Assembly: GCA_018673255.1 (NCBI GenBank) | Contig: JABHDC010000028.1 | Coordinates: forward strand, 47,638 to 111,637 | Source: Gemmatimonadota bacterium | Lineage (GTDB): Bacteria > Latescibacterota > UBA2968 > UBA8231 | Direction: 5' to 3' | Length of the DNA stretch: 64,000 nt | Shown here: positions 8,744-16,904 of the stretch, in pieces | Layout: every line of letters starts with the position of its first letter | Numbering within the stretch: position 1 is the first letter of the stretch | Notes under the pieces: generated by a model | Databases searched by the model: none | Seen by the model: only the letters and a program-made list of their open reading frames with translations | Told to the model about the DNA's origin: nothing | Translations under genes and position numbers: made by a program

Positions 8744-9571
8744 ATGCGAATCGATTCTCACGTACATGTCTGGACAATGGGCGCGCCACCATTTGTCCAC
8801 AGTGATGCCATGTCAACGGCACGGCCCGAATACCCCGGGTTGATAGAGGATCTCATCCGTTACATGGATCTCAACCAGATCGATCGAACGGTCCTCATCC
8901 AGTGCATGTATCACGGCTACGACAACAGTTACATGTGTGATTGTCTGCGACGGTTCCCGGATCGGTTGCACGGGGTGGCCCTGATCAATCCGAAAAAGCC
9001 CGGCGCCGCTCAGGAGTTGCGGCGCCTGCACCACGAGCATGGCGTCGAAGGCATGCGACTGTATCCGATTGTTGATCAGGATGCGTCGTGGCTGTCAGGC
9101 GACGACCAGAATGCGCTCTGGGAGACGGCGCGTGAACTCAACGTGCCGTTCACATGGTTCGGACGCTGTCAGCAGATTCCGCTGCTGGAGCCGATGCTGC
9201 AGCGCTTTCCCGAGGTGAATGTGATCGTCGACCACCTGGGCGAACCCACCCTGGCAGAGCATCTGGACGAGGATTTCAGCCTGCTGCTGGCGGCAGCGCG
9301 GAATCCCAATCTGTATATCAAAGCCACCCGGATCGATGGGATCTCTCAACAGCCGTGGCCCCATGAAGATGTGCACCCCTACGTATCAGCCGTGTATCAG
9401 GCCTTTGGCGCTCAGCGGATGCTGGGGTGTACCGGCTTCCCGGAGAACCCCCAGCGGGGCGACGCCGTTGGTTTCCGAGTGGTCGAGCAGGCCATGGACT
9501 TTCTCTCTGCCGAGGACAAAGAGTGGATTCTCGGTAAGACGGCCGCTTCACTCTATGGCGAGCGCGCCTGA
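8744..9571 (+). CDS. Amidohydrolase family 2 (TIM-barrel metal-dependent hydrolase)
   Basis: The 275-residue product opens with MRIDSHVHVW, the His-x-His metal site of the amidohydrolase-2 family (PF04909). It continues with the family's strand endings: TVLIQCMYHGYDN, LHGVALINPKKPGA, GVEGMRLYP, NVIVDHLGEP (third metal or catalytic His region) and MLGCTGFPENPQ where the catalytic Asp strand would lie (usually GSDFP). The last position reads TGFP, so the typical Asp is not seen. These enzymes hydrolyse lactones or decarboxylate small acids. The substrate is not predictable here. A CCGGAG Shine-Dalgarno is 8 bases upstream. It converges on the acetoacetate-decarboxylase-like gene with only one base between the stops. 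Confidence 0.82.
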   Translation: MRIDSHVHVWTMGAPPFVHSDAMSTARPEYPGLIEDLIRYMDLNQIDRTVLIQCMYHGYDNSYMCDCLRRFPDRLHGVALINPKKPGAAQELRRLHHEHGVEGMRLYPIVDQDASWLSGDDQNALWETARELNVPFTWFGRCQQIPLLEPMLQRFPEVNVIVDHLGEPTLAEHLDEDFSLLLAAARNPNLYIKATRIDGISQQPWPHEDVHPYVSAVYQAFGAQRMLGCTGFPENPQRGDAVGFRVVEQAMDFLSAEDKEWILGKTAASLYGERA

Positions 9572-9572
9572 G

Positions 9573-10394
9573 CTACCTCAGAATTCGCTGATCCCTGAGG
9601 TCCTTGCTGCCGACGGAACGAGTCAGGCTGCCGCCGAGAAATTCTTCGACTTCGAGTTCCGCAAGCGCGTTGACTGCCTGATAGAAGGTTGGCAGGTCTT
9701 GCCAACGCGCCGGATTCCATCTCAAGACACCGTCACCGATCAGATCCTGCTGGACTCTTACGTTGAATCCCGTTGCCGGCGTCAGCACGGCATACTCGGC
9801 GTCAGCGCTCCCCCACTCACCGGTTCGGGGCATGTACTTGTAGTGCAGGATACCGTCTGCCACTGATTTGGCTGCCGGCTCGCTTCTCGGCTTGAGGTCG
9901 GTCACCTCCATATCGAGAAACTTGAAACTAAGCCACGACGCCTGCGCCGCGGCAGAATCCTGCATGACACTGAGCTCGGGCAGTTCGCAGTAAATCTTCG
10001 AGAATCCGAGTTCCTCTCGTCCGGTGATAATGGGATCTGCCAGGTTCTCCCACAGCACCAACAGGAAGGGCCCCACCGTCTGGTCCTGCTGTCCATTGAA
10101 CTTCGCCGGAATGCTGACGCCGAGCATGTTGTAGCCCCGACCTGCGAGCCACTCGATTTCCTTCATGTACGAGGACGTCACCGTGACGATAGGTTCGCCG
10201 TGAAGACTGAATCCAGGCGGTAACAGCGCCTCAAGCTGGTTCGCCTTCGACAGGAAGGAGACTTCGATGGCCGTCGTCTTTGGATTGTCCTTGCATGAGA
10301 ATCTCTGCCCCTCCGGGCCACGTCTGGGTCCTGTGGCTGGGCCGAAGTGTGTCGGCATGCGGTACATCTGATTTGGTTCAAAGGTGTATGACAT
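9573..10394 (-). CDS. Acetoacetate decarboxylase-like protein (ADC superfamily)
   Basis: The 273 residues show the ADC beta-cone fold, with SYMKEIEWLAGRGYNMLGVSI and TGREELGFSKIYCELPEL. In the latter motif Lys133 lies where the Schiff-base lysine of acetoacetate decarboxylase is expected. The next residue is Ile, not the second lysine that tunes its pKa in classical ADC, so the reaction may be a different imine chemistry. That alignment is from memory and is inference. The gene is 11 bases downstream of a short-chain dehydrogenase in the same direction, so a two-step oxidation and decarboxylation (or retro-aldol) route on a keto acid is plausible. It has no signal peptide and is cytoplasmic. 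Confidence 0.8.
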   Translation of the reverse strand: MSYTFEPNQMYRMPTHFGPATGPRRGPEGQRFSCKDNPKTTAIEVSFLSKANQLEALLPPGFSLHGEPIVTVTSSYMKEIEWLAGRGYNMLGVSIPAKFNGQQDQTVGPFLLVLWENLADPIITGREELGFSKIYCELPELSVMQDSAAAQASWLSFKFLDMEVTDLKPRSEPAAKSVADGILHYKYMPRTGEWGSADAEYAVLTPATGFNVRVQQDLIGDGVLRWNPARWQDLPTFYQAVNALAELEVEEFLGGSLTRSVGSKDLRDQRILR

Positions 10395-10405
10395 GGCTCG
10401 ATCTC

Positions 10406-11254
10406 TCAGGCTTCATAGTCATCAAGTATGTTGTCGATTACGCTCTGTGGGCCCGCCGCCATCAGTCCCGCATCCACCGGTAGCAGCACACCCGTTACCC
10501 AGCGCGACTCATCGCTGGCCAGAAACAGCGCCGCAAGGGCCACATCCTCAGCCTTGCCCTCCGTCCCCAAGGGTGCGAGCCGCCGTCGGAGTTCGCGTTT
10601 TCTATCGTCGATGAACTCCGTCATGGACGTGTGTATCATCCCCGGCGCGATACAGTTCACGCGGATGTTGTCGCGGCCGTGATGTACAGCCATGGCTCGA
10701 GTCGCAGCGATCATGCCACCCTTGGCGGCGGCATAAGGAACGTTGCGGCTCATGCCTGCGCGCATCCCGTCAACGGAGGCGACGTTGATAATCGAACCGC
10801 CGCCACGGGCTGTCATTGCCGGCACTGCATACTTGCAGACGAACATCATGCTCTTGAGATCGACATCCAACGTGCGATTCAAGAGGTCCTCGGTTATTTC
10901 GGTCACCATTCCGGGACCGCTGATACCGACACTGTTCATTACAACATCGAGCCCACCGTAACGTTCGACGGCGACATCGACGAGTTGCCTGCAATTTGTT
11001 TCGTCGGCGACATCCGCAACGTGGATCGAAGCCTCGCCTCCGGCTTCTCGAATGGCTGCTTCCGTTCTTCTTGCCGCCGCCTCATCCAGATCGGCGATCA
11101 GGACTTTGGCGCCGTGGGCGGCAAAGAGCACCGCGGACGCCACACCCACACCAGCGATGTTTTCTGATCTGGTGCCGGCGCCGGTAACAATGGCGACCTT
11201 GCCTGCGAGTCGAAGACGATCTTGTCCCGATGGTGGGATGGACGTAGAGGTCAC
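10406..11254 (-). CDS. SDR-family oxidoreductase
   Basis: A classical short-chain dehydrogenase of about 282 residues. The Rossmann glycine motif is GKVAIVTGAGTRSENIAGVG, followed by DVVMNSVGISG, catalytic Ser in INVASVDGMRAG, Tyr-x3-Lys in PYAAAKGG and NCIAPGMIHTSM. The stretch GTRSENIAGVGVA is longer than the usual TGxxxGIG loop. I use GTG at 11254, 9 bases after AAAAGG. The frame is open for 45 more codons towards the beta-helix gene, but that part lacks SDR homology and overlaps the end of the upstream coding region. It is likely co-transcribed with the ADC-like gene downstream. NAD or NADP preference is not clear. An Asp at IADLDEAAA suggests NAD. Confidence 0.85.
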   Translation of the reverse strand: MTSTSIPPSGQDRLRLAGKVAIVTGAGTRSENIAGVGVASAVLFAAHGAKVLIADLDEAAARRTEAAIREAGGEASIHVADVADETNCRQLVDVAVERYGGLDVVMNSVGISGPGMVTEITEDLLNRTLDVDLKSMMFVCKYAVPAMTARGGGSIINVASVDGMRAGMSRNVPYAAAKGGMIAATRAMAVHHGRDNIRVNCIAPGMIHTSMTEFIDDRKRELRRRLAPLGTEGKAEDVALAALFLASDESRWVTGVLLPVDAGLMAAGPQSVIDNILDDYEA

Positions 11255-11339
11255 GGCGCGCAGCCTTTTCTGTGGTGGATCAACATTTCTCGGCGACACA
11301 GTATCTGTGTCTCGCGCCGCCGGGGCAACATGGAGTGCT

Positions 11340-12641
11340 TCAGTCCTTCGAGTCGCTCTGCAGTACGTTGCTCGCCTCCCGGGCGTCATCGACGATGTCC
11401 GCCTCGGGGTGCCCCTCCATCACATTGCCTGTCATCTTCAGCCCTGTGACCTTTGGCGCCAGATAGAGGGCGTGGTGCTGGTGTCGTTCATCGCCCGTCC
11501 GGGTTTCACGAATCGTGTTGCCTTCCAGGGTCAGATCGCGCGTGATACCACAGACATAGACGCCATGCCCCGTCAGTTCCTGTCGTGGCAGCTGTTTGAG
11601 TTTCTCAGGCACGCGCTCGAAGGACCAGCCATTGTCTTCGATCACATTGTCTCGGATCGTGGTGCGGTGGGCGCCATTGGCCTCGGTCTTGTCGCGCACG
11701 TGGATCCCGTGTTTGGCATTCCGGTAGACGCGATTGCGGGCGATGAGGGTGTCCGTGTCCTTGTGGCCCGTGCAGATGCCATTGCGATACAGCCGGCCAC
11801 CATTATCGTGCACATCACAGTCGACGACCTCGCTGTAGCTGGCCCCCCAGCACAGGTAGACACCATCTGAACCATTGTCGTGGACGTGACAGTCAGCGAT
11901 GCGGGTGTGGGGACTGTGGCTGCCTGGATGAATGCCGTAGTGCGTATTGTGGGACGAGACACAGTTCTCGAAGCTGATGTGAGAACCCTGACCACAACCG
12001 AAACCGTCACCCAGGACATTCTTCGACACCACGTTGCGCACGACCACACGATGGCAGCGCCGCAGGTACAGTCCTCGACCCCAGATACCTTCCAGTGGAC
12101 CGATGTCGTTGAGGTGGGAATCAAGGATGAATCCGTCCATGCAGATCTCTTCCTGTTCCATGGCATGGATCAGCGGGTAGTAGGTCGCCACCATCCCACC
12201 GGCCTCGGCCAGCACGTCGCGCGTGTTGTAGTCATCCGTATACAGGACACCCTCTTCGACACGGCTGATCGTCAGGGGCATGCTGGCCTGGGGGAAACGC
12301 CCCGCTTCGTCTCCAAGCAGGATACCCATGCCTGCACAGAAACCTGACGCATCGACGGGGCGGACCTGCTTCTGGCCAGTGTCGGCATCTTCGGCCAGAT
12401 AACTCCATACCATGGGCGCCCGCTGCAGAATCGTTTCACCCGGTGTACCGCGTAGATCGACACGGGATCGCAGGCGCAATGGACCGGTCAGGACGTAGGT
12501 GCCCGGTTCGACGATCACCGTGCCACCCCCACGGGTGGCCAGGGCATCGATGGCGATCTGAATGGCCAATCCGTCGGATCCGTGGATGTCAGCGGTGCTG
12601 CCGCCGACGGTGATCATGTGAAGGGATGTTGATGCAGGCAT
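11340..12641 (-). CDS. Right-handed parallel beta-helix repeat protein
   Basis: The 433-residue product has a pectate-lyase/rhamnogalacturonase-type beginning (AIQIAIDALATRGGGTVIVEPGTYVLTGPLRLRS). About ten beta-helix coils rich in N, H and G follow, such as NCVSSHNTHYGIHPGSHSP, ADCHVHDNGSDGVYLC, VVDCDVHDNGG, ARNRVYRNAKHGIHVRDKTEANG and LEGNTIRETRTGDERHQ. Such helices are glycoside-active or glycan-binding. No catalytic residues can be assigned. No signal peptide is visible, so it would act in the cytoplasm unless exported differently. The start ATG at 12641 lacks a strong Shine-Dalgarno. The SDR gene begins 85 bases after its stop and may share a transcript. The acyltransferase gene is divergent. 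Confidence 0.8.
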   Translation of the reverse strand: MPASTSLHMITVGGSTADIHGSDGLAIQIAIDALATRGGGTVIVEPGTYVLTGPLRLRSRVDLRGTPGETILQRAPMVWSYLAEDADTGQKQVRPVDASGFCAGMGILLGDEAGRFPQASMPLTISRVEEGVLYTDDYNTRDVLAEAGGMVATYYPLIHAMEQEEICMDGFILDSHLNDIGPLEGIWGRGLYLRRCHRVVVRNVVSKNVLGDGFGCGQGSHISFENCVSSHNTHYGIHPGSHSPHTRIADCHVHDNGSDGVYLCWGASYSEVVDCDVHDNGGRLYRNGICTGHKDTDTLIARNRVYRNAKHGIHVRDKTEANGAHRTTIRDNVIEDNGWSFERVPEKLKQLPRQELTGHGVYVCGITRDLTLEGNTIRETRTGDERHQHHALYLAPKVTGLKMTGNVMEGHPEADIVDDAREASNVLQSDSKD

Positions 12642-12819
12642 GTTGTCTTACGTCCGATGGTGAGGCTGTGTGCAGGGGGACAGCTTAGTGCCAGGCCGCG
12701 ATGGCCACATTGTGCCGGCACTGGTGTGGTGTCAAGGCGGCATCGTCCATGCTTGCCGCTGTCGTATCCGTTTGGACATATTGCCGCATTGCCCTCTCCG
12801 TTCTGACTCTGGAAGAGAC

Positions 12820-13095
12820 ATGGCTGCCTCCAACACCCCTGACCGCATCGCCTGGCTCGATACCGCCCGCTTCCTGGGCATGGTCCTCATCTTCTACGGC
12901 CATGTCGTAGAGCGGGTGCACCAGGCCGATATCCCGACCGCCTTCGCGCAGTACAAGCTGGTCTATTCCTTCCACGTCGTTCTGTTCTTCCTCATATCGG
13001 GATACCTGGCAAAGCAGGTTGATTGGCCTCGCACCACCAGGCTGACATTCCTGGCCGCTTCACGACTCACCCGGTTGTCTTCTTCAGCGTGGTGA
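12820..13095 (+). CDS. Acyltransferase 3 family membrane protein, N-terminal part (frameshifted)
   Basis: This part starts at an ATG with a good GGAAGAG site (12811-12817). It begins MAASNTPDRIAWLDTARFLG and IFYGHVVERVHQAD, the PF01757 opening with the catalytic-type His after a first membrane helix, followed by a second helix (YSFHVVLFFLISGYLAKQV). After about residue 85 the frame turns into non-homologous sequence and stops at 13095. The rest of the family continues in another frame from about 13074. Adding one G to CCCGGTT at 13071-13076 restores LTRVVFFSVVSF, so a one-base deletion or sequencing error is likely. These enzymes transfer acyl groups to sugars or other substrates across the inner membrane. 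Confidence 0.75.
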   Translation: MAASNTPDRIAWLDTARFLGMVLIFYGHVVERVHQADIPTAFAQYKLVYSFHVVLFFLISGYLAKQVDWPRTTRLTFLAASRLTRLSSSAW

Positions 13096-13928
13096 GCTTC
13101 GCCATCCACTGGCTCACTGACTCATGGTCTGTCCAGCAAGGCTGGGGTGAGTTAGCGATGATGTATGCCCGGGGATGGCCCGCGCTCTGCTTCATCACCT
13201 GGTTCCTCGTCGCCCTCTTTGTGGTCGAGACCTACCACCTCCTGCTGGCCCCCTACCTTCGGACGGGACCCCGGCTGGCCATCGCCATCGCCCTCTTCGG
13301 GATCGCTGGCTGGTTCATCACGCTGCGCGTCACACCCTTCAAGGATGTCTGGTTCATACAGGAGGGCCTGCTGCTGTACGCCTGGTATCTGGTGGGTCTC
13401 GGCCTGCGCAGGACCCAGGCACTGGAGCGGATCGGACGCCTGCCCTGGATGAATGCCGTCGCCTTCGTCGTGTGCACCGCCGTGTTGTGGACGACCTTCG
13501 ACCTCAATCAGGGCCCCTGGAAGTCATCCGAATGGGGCAACGACTGGCGTGTTGTCCTCATCAACCTGTCCATCCATGGCAATCCACTCTGGTTTGCCGT
13601 GACGACGGTGGCCGGCTGCGGGGCCACCCTGTTCCTGGCCCGCCTTCTGCCCTCGATCGCTTTCTTCGGGTACATGGGCAGACATACGCTGATCTTGATG
13701 GGCCTCAACAGCCTCTTCTTCACCTACAATCACAGACTGGTTGAAGCCCTGCCGCCCGACGGAAACACTCTGTCGATTCTCGCCTTCTGCAGCGTGATCA
13801 CGATCGGATCGCTGCTGACCTGCTTACCGGTGATCTGGCTGCTCACCCGTTACGTTCCGCAGCTGGTCGGCTGGCCGCGCCACGTCGGTCCACTGCTGCC
13901 GGCCCTGGTGAAGGACCAGGCCGAATGA
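13074..13928 (+). CDS. Acyltransferase 3 family membrane protein, C-terminal part (frameshifted)
   Basis: About 285 residues continue the acyltransferase begun at 12820 in the other frame. They hold eight hydrophobic segments, for example VVFFSVVSFAIHWL, PALCFITWFLVALFVVETY, AIAIALFGIAGWFITL, SIAFFGYMGRHTLILMGLN and SLLTCLPVIWLLTRY. HTLILMGLN resembles the late membrane motif of the family. There is no credible start of its own: an open stretch back to 13023 reads different amino acids from those in the family. Joined to the N-terminal part, the gene would give about 370 residues, the normal length for the family. The stop codon overlaps the next gene (ATGA), which argues that the unit was functional. 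A true pseudogene is the alternative. Confidence 0.75.
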   Translation, partial: VVFFSVVSFAIHWLTDSWSVQQGWGELAMMYARGWPALCFITWFLVALFVVETYHLLLAPYLRTGPRLAIAIALFGIAGWFITLRVTPFKDVWFIQEGLLLYAWYLVGLGLRRTQALERIGRLPWMNAVAFVVCTAVLWTTFDLNQGPWKSSEWGNDWRVVLINLSIHGNPLWFAVTTVAGCGATLFLARLLPSIAFFGYMGRHTLILMGLNSLFFTYNHRLVEALPPDGNTLSILAFCSVITIGSLLTCLPVIWLLTRYVPQLVGWPRHVGPLLPALVKDQAE

Positions 13929-14869
13929 GGGACCGCGACGGTGCCATCTCCGCTAGGCAGTTGCTGGCGGATTTCCGCACCCAGGAGAGAGTGAGTCAGG
14001 GAGAGCTCATCCAGTTCGACGGTGTCGGGGAACGCGACGTCTACAACGTAACCGCCCCCTTCAGCATGGATGGCATGATTCTGATCGCCGGTCGCGTGGA
14101 GCCGCGCGACACCGAACTGGCCGAGACCATGCTCTTCGTCGAGGGCACCGATGGAATCTGGCGTCCTCACGCCGGCGCACCAAGCTACCCGAAGCTGCAG
14201 GACCCCTGTGTCAGCTTCATCGGGGACGAGTTGGTCCTCGGTGGTGTGGAATTCCCCGTGAGCCTGCCGGGCCGCGACGCACCCGGCTGGCGCATGGCCT
14301 TCTACCGGGGAGAGAGTCTGGAGAGTCTTCGACTCTTCCTTCATGGCCCCGACCACATGAAAGACATCCGGCTCGGCCCGCTACCCGATGGTCGAATCGC
14401 GGTGTGCAGTCGCCCCCAGGGCGCTCGCGGCGGCCGCGGCCAGATCGGCTTCACGACTGTCGACTCTCTCGACGATCTGACCGCCGAGTCGATCGAGGCG
14501 GCTCCTCTGCTCACCGGTCAGTTCCTCACCGAGGAGTGGGGCGGCGCCAATGAACTCCACCTTCTCAAAGACGGTCGACTGGGCATCCTCGGCCACATCG
14601 CCTGGATGCGGGGCGAAGGCGAGGACGAGGAGAAGCACTACTATCCCATGGCCTTCACGCTGGATCCCGACTCAGGCGATTTCTCACCGCTGCAGATCAT
14701 CGCCAGCCGCGATGACTTCCCAGTGGCGGCGCCCAAGCGGCCCGGCCTGCGCGATGTCATCTTCTCCGGGGGCCTGGACCGCGACGATGTGGGAGCGTGG
14801 CTCTATGCCGGCCTCAGCGATTCGGCCGCCGGACGGGTGCGCGTTGCCGATCCCTTCGCCAACGTCTGA
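13925..14869 (+). CDS. DUF1861 family protein (five-bladed propeller, glycosidase-like)
   Basis: The 314-residue product matches the DUF1861 pattern I know: GVGERDVYNVTAPF near the start, IAGRVEPRDTE, PKLQDPCVSFIGDELVLGGVE, FLHGPDHMKDIRLGPLPDGRIAV, GGRGQIGFTTV, GGANELHLLKDGRLGILGHIA and YYPMAFTLDP. These are blade motifs of a five-bladed propeller related to GH43/GH130 proteins, found in mannose or sugar catabolism loci. No activity is proven for the family. Its ATG overlaps the stop of the acyltransferase by four bases, so the two are translationally coupled. It has no signal peptide and is cytoplasmic. Confidence 0.8.
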   Translation: MRDRDGAISARQLLADFRTQERVSQGELIQFDGVGERDVYNVTAPFSMDGMILIAGRVEPRDTELAETMLFVEGTDGIWRPHAGAPSYPKLQDPCVSFIGDELVLGGVEFPVSLPGRDAPGWRMAFYRGESLESLRLFLHGPDHMKDIRLGPLPDGRIAVCSRPQGARGGRGQIGFTTVDSLDDLTAESIEAAPLLTGQFLTEEWGGANELHLLKDGRLGILGHIAWMRGEGEDEEKHYYPMAFTLDPDSGDFSPLQIIASRDDFPVAAPKRPGLRDVIFSGGLDRDDVGAWLYAGLSDSAAGRVRVADPFANV

Positions 14870-14965
14870 CCGCGCAGAATCCGCCGGGCAAGATGCCGAA
14901 CGACCATGCTGCCGGCCGCGGAACGTGGTCTGCGCCACGCATCATCTGCACGATGGCCGGTTGTT

Positions 14966-15001
14966 GTGTAGATACACTGACTATCGCTTACTCTCCAGTG
15001 T
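14966..15001. promoter_or_regulatory. Overlapping dyads upstream of the mannonate dehydratase gene
   Basis: GTGTA-GA-TACAC (14966-14977) is a perfect 12-bp palindrome. The end of its right arm is shared with a second inverted repeat, ACACTG (14974-14979) and CAGTGT (14996-15001), with a 16-base spacer. They lie 40-75 bp before the uxuA-like start, in a 171-bp intergenic stretch with no gene, where an operator would be expected. GntR-type repressors of uronate genes bind short palindromes of this sort, but none is encoded nearby. Confidence 0.4.
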
Positions 15002-15040
15002 CGGTGGTGCTACAGCTCCCCGGACCCGCGAGGATGTCAC

Positions 15041-16048
15041 ATGAAGATCGCCCTGCACGCTTCGGAATCCGAAGAGCACACAGCCTTCGTTCGCGCCCTC
15101 GGTCTGACCGATGTGGTCAGTAGCATGCCCCCCGCAGATGTCGATGGTGTAGTACCCGTCGAAGCGTTCGAAGTGCGATCCGACGCCTTCGCCTCACAGG
15201 GTCTGGACTGGGGTGTCATCGAAAATCTGACGCCCACCCTCTACGATGAGATCATGTTCGGCACGCCGGAGCGCGAACGGCAACTGGAGGGTGTGTGCCG
15301 GACGGTCGAGAACATGGGCAAAGCAGGCATCCCGGTCCTGCAGTACCAGTGGATGCTGTTGGGCGGGTTGCGCACGGAGTACTCCCCCACCGGCCGTGGC
15401 GGCGCACGTTATCCACGTTTCGACGCGCAGATTGCCCACCATATGGCGGCCGCCTGCCTCGACTGGATGAGCACCGGCAAACATCGCTACCCGCACGTAC
15501 CTGACCAGCCATTGTCATCGGAGCAGGTGTGGGACAACCTCGAGTGGTTCCTGAAGGCGGTGGTGCCCGTCGCCGAGTCGGCGGGGGTGCGGATCGCCGT
15601 CCACCCGGACGACGCCCCGGTACCTGAGTACCTCGGCGTGGCTCGCATTCTCGTCGACATCGACAGCCTGCAGCGGGTGATCGACACGGTACCGAGCCCG
15701 TACAACGGCATCGGCTTCTGCATGGGCACCATCGGCACCATGGCCGGCGTCGACGTGGTCGATGCGATCCGCCGTCTCGGGGGCCAGGGCAAGGTATTCT
15801 TCGCTCACTTCCGCAATCCCCGCGGCCAGGTGCCGGCCTTCGAAGAGGTCTTTCCCGATGAGGGTGACATCGACATGGTAGAAGCCGTGCGTGCCTGGCA
15901 AGAGGTCGGCTTCGACGGTGTTATCCGGATTGATCACTGCCCCGGCGTCGTGGGCGACAACGCCCGTGCCGACCGCTCCTTCGCCTTTCAGGTAGGCTAC
16001 CTGAAGGGGCTGATGCAGAGTCTCAAGAGCATCGGAGCGACAATATGA
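15041..16048 (+). CDS. uxuA: Mannonate dehydratase (UxuA family)
   Basis: The 335-residue TIM-barrel protein shows the UxuA motifs in order: WGVIENLTP, the central YQWMLLGGLRTEY where the family has its substrate loop, IAVHPDDAPVP (metal His and Asp), NGIGFCMGTIGTM (family CxGT motif), KVFFAHFRNPRG (metal His and Arg) and DGVIRIDHCPGV (metal Asp/His). All metal ligands expected for Mn/Fe mannonate dehydratase are visible. UxuA converts D-mannonate to 2-keto-3-deoxygluconate in hexuronate breakdown. It is shorter than E. coli UxuA (about 394), as in many bacteria. Start ATG follows GAGG with 8 bases between. It overlaps the next gene by four bases. No uxaC, uxuB or kdg genes are seen in the window. 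Confidence 0.85.
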   Translation: MKIALHASESEEHTAFVRALGLTDVVSSMPPADVDGVVPVEAFEVRSDAFASQGLDWGVIENLTPTLYDEIMFGTPERERQLEGVCRTVENMGKAGIPVLQYQWMLLGGLRTEYSPTGRGGARYPRFDAQIAHHMAAACLDWMSTGKHRYPHVPDQPLSSEQVWDNLEWFLKAVVPVAESAGVRIAVHPDDAPVPEYLGVARILVDIDSLQRVIDTVPSPYNGIGFCMGTIGTMAGVDVVDAIRRLGGQGKVFFAHFRNPRGQVPAFEEVFPDEGDIDMVEAVRAWQEVGFDGVIRIDHCPGVVGDNARADRSFAFQVGYLKGLMQSLKSIGATI

Positions 16049-16770
16049 AACTCGCTCTCACGGTACGCTACGGCTACGACGAGGAGTTGATCTTCGCCCA
16101 GCAGCTGGGCGCCGACGCCGTCGTGGTGCGCTTCGATCTCGGCGACCCGCAGGACACGGACCTGAGACCGGTCGCCCATCGTGTGCAGGTGGCGGGTCTG
16201 GAGCTGGCCGGCGTCGAACTGACCGGCATGGCGGACACCTTCCAGCCGTGGTCCGACGGGCTCACCGGCGCCCTGCTGGCCGCCCAGAGCGCCGGTGTCG
16301 ATACCCTTCTGTGTGCCTCGCCGCGGCGGCATGCGTCGACGCTGGCTGTAGATCTGGCGGCGGTCGTGGCGACGACGGATGCCACCGGCGTCAAGGTCTG
16401 CCTCGACTCGGCGTGTCTGCTGCCTCAGGAACTCGCCTGGTTGCCGGCGGGTGACGTGCATGTCGAGCTGGCCGTCGGTCTGCCACCGTTGACGGCGGAG
16501 GCAGGTCTGGGCGCCGCCACTGCTTCGCGCATTCAGGCTGGCGGCATCTCAAGCGTGCGATTCGAGGGGGGCGGCCGTCCGCTGGGCGGCACAGTCCTGG
16601 ATGTGCCTGCGTGCATGGCAGCAGTCGTGGCGGCAGGATACGACGGCCTCGTGCGCGCCGGGGCGCCACCGTTGCTGGCCACAGACGACGACTGGAACCC
16701 CAAGGGTGCGGCCAACGATCTGGGATTTCTGCGGGCCGTCCTGCAGACCCTGCACAAGACGCCGCGGTAG
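16045..16770 (+). CDS. Shortened TIM-barrel protein, probable mannonate-dehydratase-like partner
   Basis: The 241-residue protein begins with MKLALTVRYGYDEELIFAQQLGADAVVVRFD and has regular beta/alpha units (GLELAGVELTG, SAGVDTLLCASP, GVKVCLDSACLLPQ, DVHVELAVGLPP). Its end resembles the end of the UxuA family: AGYDGLVRAGAPPLLATDDD, then DLGFLRAVLQTLHK. It lacks the HPDD, HFRN and DH metal residues of its upstream neighbour, so it is likely not a dehydratase on its own. ATGA overlap with the gene before it implies coupled translation and perhaps a hetero-oligomer. A xylose-isomerase-like sugar isomerase fold is an alternative family call. Confidence 0.6.
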   Translation: MKLALTVRYGYDEELIFAQQLGADAVVVRFDLGDPQDTDLRPVAHRVQVAGLELAGVELTGMADTFQPWSDGLTGALLAAQSAGVDTLLCASPRRHASTLAVDLAAVVATTDATGVKVCLDSACLLPQELAWLPAGDVHVELAVGLPPLTAEAGLGAATASRIQAGGISSVRFEGGGRPLGGTVLDVPACMAAVVAAGYDGLVRAGAPPLLATDDDWNPKGAANDLGFLRAVLQTLHKTPR

Positions 16771-16826
16771 AATCGCGGGAGATCAGCGAGGCGATGAATC
16801 AGCTGTGGTGGTCTGATGGCACTGAG

Positions 16827-16904
16827 ATGAGAGGAGTTATCTTGATCGTTTTGATCCCTTTTGCAACAAGGGTACCTAGCCTAGGCATGCAATGGACAGT
16901 CTGA
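16827..16904 (+). other. Candidate 25-residue leader peptide overlapping the DUF4956 start
   Basis: ATG at 16827 opens a 25-codon hydrophobic peptide (begins MRGVILIVLIPFATR) whose stop TGA lies 12 bases inside the DUF4956 gene, which starts at 16892. The DUF4956 start has no clear Shine-Dalgarno of its own, so coupling through a leader would make sense. A CCCTT-N7-AAGGG hairpin lies between. The leader's own start has only GAG next to it. Treat it as a possibility only. Confidence 0.25.
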
